Positions 1 through 9,900 of a stretch of 64,000 nucleotides of DNA are shown piece by piece. A model generated the notes under the pieces. The model was not told the DNA's origin. It saw only the letters and a list, made by a program, of their open reading frames with translations, and ran no database searches. Position 1 is the stretch's first letter. Every line of letters starts with the position of its first letter. Origin of the DNA: Trissonchulus latispiculum. Taxonomy: Eukaryota; Nematoda; Enoplea; Enoplida; Ironidae. Location of the stretch: the NCBI GenBank assembly GCA_030248195.1, contig JASAND010030463.1:62001-126000 (forward strand), read 5' to 3'. The translations under genes were made by a program, and so were the position numbers.

Positions 1-465
1 TTGTTGCCTACGTCAATCGTCCAAAAGAAGGAATATTCTAGAAGCTTCTTAGCCCAAAAGCTAGCAACAAGCGAGAGTATTTTGTTGGAAAAGCTAAGAG
101 CTGGAAACTTGTAATACCTATGGGAAATTTAGGGAAAGCCTAACTTTAGATTATTCTTGGAATTGGAAACAAATTGTAGGTATTACGTAATCGCAATTGT
201 CTTACGGTACATCGGCTTGGAATAGTTTGCTTTTGTGTTATTCATTGGGGTCTTGGTATTTGTGCTGGTGGAGTCAAGTAGTGTTCAATAAACTGTGTGC
301 TTGCTATATTGTCAAAGTAAAAGATCGTGAAGTGTACCTATTGCCTAAGCTAAGACTCCGATAAGGTTCGTGAAGATCCACTGCGCTTTAACTCTGCCTG
401 CGCTGGTCGTCGACCCCACGGCCCGCGACAAAACTTTACGAGTTTGACCAATCGAGCAGAAATTT
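1..465. other. No gene recognised
   Basis: AT-rich sequence without a credible coding exon, tRNA or repeat boundary that I can identify. It may be intergenic DNA or part of an upstream intron. Confidence 0.4.
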
Positions 466-897
466 GGTATGCATTTGTTTTCGACCACGCTGAGTTCAAA
501 TATCGCAAATGTTTTCTATTTTGGAAAATTCGATTCGATTTTTTCCATTAGAAAAGGCAAGGGGAACCGCAAAATTTTTTCTTAGACTTTGCTGATAGGT
601 TGTATATGGTGATATTCTGGGCCGCAGAACACGAGTCTGAAGTCAGTTTCGATTCAGCTTTTCGTTAGCTTAATATGAGCTTTTGTTGTAAGCTTAACTT
701 GTAAGCTTATAAGTAGCTAACGAAAAACCGAATCGAAAACCAGACTTCAGATTGGCGTTCAGCGACCCAAAAAACCTCTATAAACAACTTTTGGGCAAAA
801 TCAAAGACAAAAAATGTTTTGGCTCCCCTTTGTCTTTTTTTGCGAATCGAAAAAATCGAATCTCGCGTAGCGAGGTCGCAAACATATCCATACCTAA
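466..897. repeat. Diverged inverted repeat (foldback remnant)
   Basis: The left arm (about 466-672) and the reverse complement of the right arm (about 715-897) align through most of their length, at an estimated 70-80% identity by eye. They share the outer 'ggtatg' start and the inner end 'tttcgttagct'. A spacer of about 40 bp separates the arms. The short open frame on the minus strand here (707-961) lies inside this structure and is not a gene. It looks like an old foldback MITE. I could not fix its outer ends or a target-site duplication. Confidence 0.6.
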
Positions 898-1136
898 TTT
901 TAGCTGATTCTTCAAATTTTAAAAATCTGAGCACGGGGGGTAATCTGGAAAAGACCCACAAAATTTATTTCTGACGAAATCGGTGCAATTTGACATCAAA
1001 TGCCATAAAACCATGTTTTTATGCGCTATAATACTTAAACTGTAGATATTAGGCAAATTGCTAAAATTTCAAAATTAACCTATTTTTATGTACTGAGCAT
1101 ATAAATTTTGAAAGTTCAATTTGCTCTGTATTTAAA

Positions 1137-1813
1137 CAAGAGTACATAATAGAATAAGAGTATGAAACTCTTACGCTACTATGTACTAAACATGCTGGAC
1201 ATGCTCGGGTCGCTAACTCGGGACCCCCCCCCCCCGAAAGTCTCGGGGGGGGGTCCCACCCTACACTAATTACATGCTTTCATAAAAGTGTGTGTCTGCT
1301 CGCTGATTCGCTAATTAGCTTAGGCTTACGATAGGCATTTTATTAGTAATTTTTAATTAATTAATTATAACTTTAATTAGGTTAATGTAATTAAAAAAAC
1401 TAATTCGACAACTTTGTAGCATTTTTTCTGCTCTTTCCAACGATATAAAAATTGTTGCAGACTACGTTCCTACGAATTTTTGTCTTGTGCAACAATTTTT
1501 ATATCGTTGGAAAGAGCAGAAAAAATGCTACAAAGTTGTTGAATTAGTTTTTTTAATTACATTAACCTAATTAAAGTTATAATTAATTAATTAAAAATTA
1601 CTAATAAAATGCCTATCGTAAGCCTAAGCTAATTAGCGAATCAGCGAGCAGACACACACTTATATGAAAGCAGCATGTAATTAGTGTAGGGTGGGACCCC
1701 CCCGAGACTTTCAGGGGGGGGGGGGGTCCCGAGTTAGCGACCCGAGCATGTCCAGCATGTTTAGTACATAGTAGCGTAAGAGTTTCATACTCTTATTCTA
1801 TTATGTACTCTTG
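1137..1813. mobile_element. Foldback MITE, near-perfect 677 bp palindrome with 7-bp TSD
   Basis: Two arms of about 325 bp (1137-1459 and 1488-1813) are nearly perfect reverse complements around a 28-bp loop. The element begins CAAGAGTACATAATAG and ends with its complement. It is flanked on both sides by ATTTAAA (1130-1136 and 1814-1820), which reads as a 7-bp target-site duplication. Each arm contains a C-run/G-run pair that forms a hairpin within the arm. The high arm identity suggests recent insertion or ongoing correction. The terminal sequence recurs at 30909-33721. Confidence 0.85.
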
Positions 1814-1820
1814 ATTTAAA

Positions 1821-2640
1821 TAGCAGCACTTTTTGATGCAGGCGTATTTCGAATGGCACAGTCAAAATTGTTATAAACGCGCTTCTTGCGAGAGTTCTGT
1901 ATCTTTTGACCGTCAATACCATGCTCTATGTTTATATGTCCCGTACTCCCCCCCATCACATTTCGGGGGTCGAGTCGACCACCAAATTTCCGAAGTGTAC
2001 CCCTCCCCAACCAAAATTTCCGGTGAAACTGCACCAACCCCCCCCCCCCCCCCCCTCCCCAGTTGGGAAATGGGTTGGAAATGGGGAGGGGGGGTTGGAA
2101 AAATGGCTGGGGGGTTACCCCCAAATACACCTATGTCTAGAAGTCCCTATTACCGTTATAAACGTGCATTTCTCGGGGGGGGGGGTTGGAAAAATGGCTG
2201 GGGGGGGGGGGGGGTTAGAATTATTAGTGTTTCAAACTGAAAGTGCTCAGCTAAGAATTTGCTGCATACAGATTGGTTTCTTAATAATAGTCGCAAAAAA
2301 ATGCAAAGTCCCAATTCATCGTTGAAAATGGTGTAAAAGCCAACAGGCGTCCTCCTAATTTTCCTACTTTTTTCTACTTTTTCTTCATTCCTGTTTTTTC
2401 CCCTACTTTTTGCTGAAAATTCCTACTTTTTCCTGCTTTGTTGATTTTGGGTAGTATATATGAGGCCTGAGGCAATAAATCTAGTCTCCGTCGCTGGATG
2501 GAAGGCAGCTATGCTCTCAGTGTCAGTACCCGATATTTTTTTGACCACGCCCATGCTGGCTCTATATATATATTTCTTCGCCAAAAAGCAGGTCAATCGG
2601 ACAAAGTCGGGGCAAGTCGATTTTAGTAGCCGCCCCTTAA
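1821..2640. other. Gene-free stretch with C/G homopolymer runs
   Basis: This stretch contains poly-C and poly-G runs of about 10-17 bases that pair locally, for example around 2038-2058 and 2200-2216. Short open frames that cross them encode only Pro/Gly runs and have no codon structure. No exon or complete element is recognisable. Confidence 0.45.
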
Positions 2641-3270
2641 CAGGGGCGTATCCAGGATTTTGAAAAGGAGGGGGTTTTAACTAAAATTTACTGAAAAGGA
2701 GGGGTTTTGACAAAAATTTGCACTTCTTGTAATGGAGTATTCATAAAAGTTAACCCAAAAGGAGGGGGTTTCAACCCCCAAAACCCTCCCCCTGGACCTA
2801 GGTGAACCAGGCTACAGTTTACCCCCTGTGAGACCCCCCCCCACGGAGAGGCCAGACCCCCCACCCCCCATACCTGACCTCGACTACTCCCCCCCCAAGC
2901 CGAGCTCAGACCCCCCTAAAAGATCCCCCCTAAAATGGGGACCAAACAAGAGAAAAAATGCTAAATTTTTGCAAAAATTTTTGCAATTTTTCAAAAATGT
3001 TTTGAAAAAATTGTCTAGAAACAGTTAAAAACGCTAAGAAATAGGTTTTACAGCGCAATACGAGTGGTTTTTTATTAGATTTATGTCGAAAATAGTCGAT
3101 TTTATGTCTAAAAAGGGCCATTTTTAGCTGAAAAAAATTTGGGTACAGTTTGGGTACAGTTTTTTTGAAAATTTCAGATTTTTGAGACCCCCCCAAGCCA
3201 GATTTGGACTTTTTACTCCCCCCCCCCAACCCAAACAGGTGGTACACCTATGCCCCTGGATACGCGCATG
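2641..3270. mobile_element. hAT-type non-autonomous element with 8-bp TSD
   Basis: The element begins CAGGGGCGTATCCAGG. Its right end, read as complement, is CATGCGCGTATCCAGG. CCCCTTAA flanks both sides (2633-2640 and 3271-3278), an exact 8-bp duplication. A CAGGG-type terminus with an 8-bp duplication is characteristic of the hAT superfamily. The interior holds G/C runs and A/T-rich sequence and no transposase. It ends 99 bp before the start codon of the PARP2-like gene, so it may lie in that gene's promoter or 5' UTR. Confidence 0.8.
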
Positions 3271-3304
3271 CCCCTTAATGATTTAAGATAATATTTGCTT
3301 TTAT

Positions 3305-3327
3305 TATATATATATATATATATATAT
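3305..3327. repeat. (AT)n microsatellite upstream of PARP2-like start
   Basis: A run of alternating A and T lies about 40 bp before the first coding exon. Two longer (AT)n runs follow in intron 1 at about 3496-3533 and 3883-3927. Confidence 0.9.
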
Positions 3328-3368
3328 TTTATTTATTATAGGTATATACGTAATATAACAATTCAACA

Positions 3369-3491
3369 ATGGCCAGTCGTAAGCAGCCTTCACGAGCTGC
3401 TCGAAAAAATGAGATCGTGGTGGATGAACCTTCTGCGAAGAAAGACAAAGCCACAAAGGGCAAACAGTACGATTTATGAATTTTTATTTAC

Positions 3492-3536
<45 letters not shown>

Positions 3537-3880
3537 CATATTAATATATATATGAAATATGTTATGTTGCCTTGTAGTCTTACGTATATATTTCGCTAAG
3601 TACCGTTTTCGACTTCGAGGCCTGTTGGCTTTGAAGGGTTTCTACTTCAGGCAAATAAAATGCTGTAATCGTTTCGGGGTGTCAAATGCATTGTTTGTAT
3701 AAAGGTAAAGGTAATTCCCGGAGAATCTCCTACCTTTGTCCAAAGGTAATCCCCGGAGAAATCTCATACCTTTGTCCAGGGAATTTTTTAGAGTTTTTTT
3801 CGGGGGGGGGGGGGGGGCCCGGGCCCAGGGGGGAAGATTTTTTGCAAAAATGAGCTAAAGATAGGTATATATTTTTTGGC

Positions 3881-3928
<48 letters not shown>

Positions 3929-6900
3929 CTAGATGAAATCTCAGGCGAAGCCGGTTGATAAAGGTTGACCCCTTGGCACCAACCTAGGACACCGTTAGTG
4001 CATAATATAGCCATAAATACCGTTAAAAACGCGAAAACTCAGCACCTGGTCGATTTTAGCAACAGCTAAAATAAGATTTTTTGGGTGTATTTTTATTTCG
4101 GACACAACTGCCCAGCGGGCCCGAAAAACAATACACCCGCTGCTGCGCAACTGTGCGGCGCAGGGGCGCCCGAACCTAATGCCAAAAAACTAGAAGCAAT
4201 GTAAACTATGTTAAAACAATAGATGGTACTATAGATTTAGTGTAGCGAACAAGAGCCAAAAAGATGCCAACTGATCCAAAAGTTGAAAACCAACTTCTTC
4301 ATAGTATCATAGGGGTCGCGGCAGTGACCCCTATATATAATATGTGTGAAAAGTGGCTGGAGACAGTGTAAAATAAGCTGCGCAGAAGCTGCGCAAAATC
4401 CTGCGCAGATCCTGCGCAGATTTCATGCGCAAATTGTAGAGCACATCGAGTTTAGTATGTCTGTGAAGTTTCAGCCCCGTATCACTTACCGTTAAAAAGT
4501 TGCGCCCCGGACCGGTTATGGCGGCGATGTTTTTTTTCCGGTTTCTCCTATTTGATGGTTGTATTGTACATAATGTTCGCCGCTTTCACGTGATCTGCAG
4601 CGGCGGGCCAAGCTAAAGGGCTATGGGGTCTAGTAGTACCCTCTAAAGAATTTAAGAATCACAACTTTTTTTGCGCCGCAGCTGCGCCAGTGGCCTGCGC
4701 AGTGGCGCCGCAAAGTCGGCTCATAGCGAAAAATGACCATTTTTGTGGTCGTCGCTCAGGTCGAACGTTACGAGCTGGAGCTGATTTCTTTTCATATTCA
4801 GAAATTACATATATTGAACTAACTAACGGTCCAGGTTGCGTTTCTCTATCACGTCCCTAGCGACCACAGTGGCCCGTCAAAGATGGCGAAAATTTGAAAA
4901 ATGAAAAATCGAAATTTCTCGCTATCTATTTAACTTTGAAAGCTCAAATCTTCCATACGATGGTTTTCTGGCACGGAGAATCGATTCCCGCAGTCAGTTT
5001 TATCGTCAGACCCACCCATCTTGCTGGGCTGGTTCCACTTTGCCGTCGGGAGGGTCAAGTCGGAAACCGCTTCCTGGAGGTCCATAGTAGGCTCTACCTG
5101 GCCTCTCAAAACTTTGTCTATAGGGGTTTTCTTGTGTGCCCAGCTCATTTCCGGCATCCGTTTTGCCGTCCGACGTGTCTATATTGCTGGGCTGGTTCTA
5201 CTTTGCCGTCGGGAGGGTCAAGTCGGAAACCGCTTCCTGGAGGTCCATTCAAAACTTTGTCTATAGGGGTTTTCTGGTGTGCCCAGCTCATTCCCGGTAT
5301 CCGTTTTGCCGTCCGACGTGTCTATATTGCTGGGCTGGTTCTACTTTGCCGTCTGGAGGGTCAAGTCGGAAACCGCTTCCTGGAGGTCCATAGTAGGCTC
5401 TACCTGGCCTCTCAAAACTTTGTCTATAGGGGTTTTCTGGTGTGCCCAGCTCATTCCCGGTATTCGTTTTGCCGTCCGACGTACCTATTTTGCTGGGCTG
5501 GTTCTACTTTGCCGTTTGAAGGGTCAGTCGGGTGGGAGGGTCAAATGGTCGAAAATAAAGTTTCTCAAAAGTGGTCAAATTTGGTATCAAATGAAAGCCC
5601 TAAGTGAGCTGAGCAACTTTTGTCATAGAACTGCGTACCCAAAGTGGCTGTAGAGTGCTGTGGTGGGGTGGGGTGGGGACTTAGGCGATTTTGGGTCAAA
5701 AAGAAATTTTTTCAAAAGTGGTAAAATTTGGCATCAAATGAAAGCCCTAAGAAAACCCTAGTGTAAAATAAGCTGCGCAGAAGCTGCGCAAAATCCTGCG
5801 CAGATTTCATGCGCAAATTGTAGAGCACATCGAGTTTAGTATGTCTGTGAAGTTTCAGCCCCGTATCACCGTTAAAAAGTTGCGCTCCGGACCGGTTATG
5901 GCGGCGATGTTTTTTTCCGGTTTCTCCTATTTTATGGTTGTATTGTACATAATGTTCGCCGCTTTCACGTGAACTGCAGCGGTGGGCCGACCTAAAGGGC
6001 TTGCGTCACAGCGCCGCAGTGGCGCCGCAAAGTCGGCTCATAGCGAAAAGTGACCATTTTTGTGGTCGTCGCTCAGGTCGAACGTTACGAGCTGGAGCTG
6101 ATTTCTTTTTGTATTCAGAAATTACATATATTGAACTAACTAACGGTCCAGGTTGCGTTTCTCTATCACTTCCCTAGCGACCACGGTGACCCGTCAAAAT
6201 TGGCGAAAATTCAAAAAATGAAAAATCAAAATTTCTCGCAATCTATTCAACTTTGAAAGCTCAAATCTTCCATGCAATGGTTTTCTGGCGCGGAGAATGA
6301 GAAAAAACAACCAAGGCTATGATTGTAAAGCTAGCGGTTCAATGGAAATAGAAGATCGTCGGAGAGTGTCCTGAAATTATTGCTGAAATATAGACTTTTC
6401 TTATAAATGGTTAAAATGCACAGTAAATGTTAAGAGTTTATTGAAAGAAATGTTTGCTTTCATTAACACTCGTTTATCAGAGTTGTATATTATTTACCCA
6501 CCGTAACTAAATCTGAACACTGGTATGCATATATATGTAATATGTGTAAAACTTTTTCAGTCCGCGAATATGGGTTTCTCGGCGAAGCTGTGCCCATTAA
6601 TTCGCCCACAACCTAGTTCTCTTCTTTTTTTGAGCCTAGCCCCCATATTAAGCATTTTTAAAACTAGTCCTCTCTTGATTTTAGAACCTCACCACCACCC
6701 ATATTACTTTTTCATGCTCCAGAGGAGCATTTTCGTTACTTGTATATACTGCTTTTAACGGACACAATTTTGTTTTGCAGCACCACGACAGTCCCTGAAG
6801 ACGCTACTGGCACCACTGATCTAGCAGATAAGGATGGTCCGATGCCAGTCAAGCCGAAGACGCGCGCCGGCCGGCCAGCCAAGAAACCGGCTGCCGCTGC

Positions 6901-9900
6901 AGCGATGGCGAAGGAATCTGAAACTAATTTGCATATTGTGAATGACAACCAGCTTCAGTCATCCGCTGAGCCCACGGAAAAGGCAGCGGTCGTCAAAGGG
7001 AAGGCAACTGCGGGTGGTCGAAAGGGACCGGCAGCCGGCAGAAAAGCAAAGGCTGGAGGAGCGACGACCCATCCTCATGCGAGCGAGAAAAACGCTGATT
7101 CAGCCACGGTGAATGGCAATCATCCAGCTAGCAATGGAGATGTGAATCTGTATGTATACGCATATATTACGTATATATATGCTTATGTGTAGCTCTTCTA
7201 GCTTGTTGGAGTTTATATACCACTTTTTTCTATTCCGTGTCCACTTTGTATTCCCACCTTTTTCTATTCCATGTTTGCCTATCTGGATTCGCAATGTCAG
7301 TTTTCTGCTATCCATTTGAGAGTAAGTTAAAGCTCGAATAGTTTCAATTTTTTGAGATGTTGGTACGTTTTGTTCTTTTAGTAATGGCGCCAACATCAAT
7401 TCCACATTTGTTGTGAACGATGATGAGAAGTCATTTGCATCACCATCACTGGCTGGAGCAGAAACTTTTGAACCCCTCAAGTTTGTTTAGTATATATAGC
7501 TTATTGGCGCGGATAGAAAAATTTCGAGAATAGTAGGGCGTGGGCAGATTTCCAAAAATTTAAAGTGCTGGATCAAAAATCTTGAATTGAAATTCGTAGA
7601 CAATCTATATAATCAGTAGGAGAAACTTTCAAATGTTTTCAACTAAAATCGTTTAGGCCTGGTCCTGACTGTAAATAAGACAGACAAAGCCCAAAACATT
7701 GAATTGAACACTCGCAATAAAGAGAAACTGAAAATGTGAAATACACCACTAATTTTTACAATTGGTTAAATTTATTAGAAAATGACACTGACTGGATTTA
7801 AAAAATAATACTCGTGGGTAAGTAAATTTTTGCTTCCTTGTAATTTCGGGGCCTCCTTTCCCATGTACACAGTTTTAAATAAAGTATAAAGTTTTAATCG
7901 AATGGCACACTTCAAAAAATTCGGCGAGGGTTTGACGTAGTGATGTCCCCCCAGAAGCGGAAAATGTTTGAGCTTATTATATAGTAATTTTGTAATGGAA
8001 AATTAATCCGTGAAATTCTGGATCACAGTGGAATGCCTTTAGCCCTCGGACCCCAAACGTTTTTTTAGATGGCCGCATCACTCTTGGACCTACCAGGGCT
8101 TCAGTGTGGGCGGGGGATCCACATCCCCTCTTTTGCGCCCAGAAAAGGCCCATAAAACTTGGCTTTACTGTTCTTTGCGTTCTGATTTTGTGCAAAAGTA
8201 CTCCTTAAAAGTAAAGATTAATGTGAACAATTAATTATGGATATATTTAATTAATGAATAGTTTCTGCTTTTGTTGCTCTAGATCTGAGAATGAGATGGT
8301 AGAATATGGAACGCCTCGAGCCGAGTCTGGCGGGGATCCGACCAAAATTCGGGCTCTGAATTTGTTTGCGAAATTGGATTCGGTTCCTCCGGCATCCGGC
8401 ACGGAATCGTCGACTACCACGGTTGCCAATGGTGATGCGGTGGCTGATGGGAGAGTGTAAGCTGGATTTGCTGGGGTTTTCTACTAAACCTTTGTTCGCA
8501 CAGGCCCTATTTCTTTAAAGATCAAACGGATTAGATGAAAAATAATCCGCATTAAACGAACAGCTCCTCTATTTAAGCTGATTAAGTTTCAATGTAGCGA
8601 GTTGAGAGAGGTAAATGGGTTAAATTTAATCATGTTTTCTGGTGTGCACGTATGTAGAATTATAATTTTAATCTCTAATCTTGTTTCTTTAATATTATTT
8701 TGGATTAAAAATTGGCAGATTAAGTGTATCAAAAACAACTCGTATCACTGGGTTAGAAATGGTCTGATTAAATGAGTTAATTTTAATCCGGTTAGTGCAG
8801 CGTTAAATAAGCAGCTATTATAATTCTAAGCCGGTTGGTTTTAATCAGTTTAATCCAATCTTTAATTTGATTTGGTCTTTCTAAAGATCTTTAAAGAAAT
8901 AGAGTCTCAGTGTACGTAATAAATGAAAAAGCCAACCGGCCAAAAATGGCTTAGGCAAATCTATTATTCGTTTCAGCCCCAGATATCCACCCTATTTGTC
9001 AGGGTATTTTTTAGGGAATTTTTTCGGGGAGGGGGCCCGGGCCCGGGGGGGGGGGGGGAGAAATTTTCGGGGGGGAGGACTTTTTTTTGTAGAAATGAGC
9101 TAAAAATTGGTATTTTTGGCGTATTTTACACGTAGAAAGGCAAAAAGTTCTCAAAAATGCCAGGATTTAAGCTAAAAATAGCCATTTTTACGAAAAAATC
9201 TCCGGAAGGCCAGAAAATTTTAGAAAATTAGCCTATTTTTGGCAAATATTTGGGCCACCAAAAAATCCCGGGGGGGAGACAAAAATCCCGGGAGGGGGCG
9301 ATTTCGAGGGGGAAGGCATTTTGGGGGGGGGCCGCCGCCCCCGGTAAAAAATACCCTGTTTGTGATGACTTTTTGAAATGTTTTGAGTTTATCAATTTTT
9401 CTAGAAAATTAGGATTCTGTTCTGATTTTCTAATTTTATTATGTAAAGTGATTTCTATCCATTAGTGGCCCAAAAATTTGGGGATGGGGGAGTGGGAGAT
9501 TTGATTTTTTGCTTTCACTATTGTTTAGGCAGGAACAACCAGTACCCGCCACTGAACCTACTGGAACCAAGAAAGCAAACCGCGGTGGCAAAGGAGGCCG
9601 AGCCAGAAAGGATATTCAGCCTACCAAGATTGAGAAATCAGAAGACATTGAGTCGAGGTTCGTGCACCCCTTCGGTTGTGTGGCGGTCGTCGGAATATGG
9701 AATGGAAATTTGGGGCAAAGCAGCACTGAGAAGAGGGCCTCAGTGACGTAGACTCGCCCCTCCTTTCTCCTTTGGAGTGACAAAAGAAACATTTTTGCCA
9801 ATTTTACAGCAAAGGCAGCTGTTTTTAATAACCACTTGTGCCTTCGGCGCTGTACTTTTTGAATGAATTTGACTTCCGTTGTAAGATTTTTGGACAACAA

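Noticed and set aside
1816..2325. Overlapping open frames rich in Pro and Gly
   Set aside because: They are produced by C/G homopolymer runs and are open on both strands at once.
4894..5607. 237-codon open frame on the plus strand
   Set aside because: It crosses 170-bp tandem repeats of the composite repeat family. The repeated peptide follows the DNA period, and the same sequence at 14323-14905 is open in several frames.
9529..9746. Alternative reading of PARP exon 5 in the neighbouring frame (93-codon frame from 9465)
   Set aside because: It would break the phase-2 chain. The chosen frame gives the Gly/Arg/Lys composition of the other N-terminal exons and sums to a whole number of codons.
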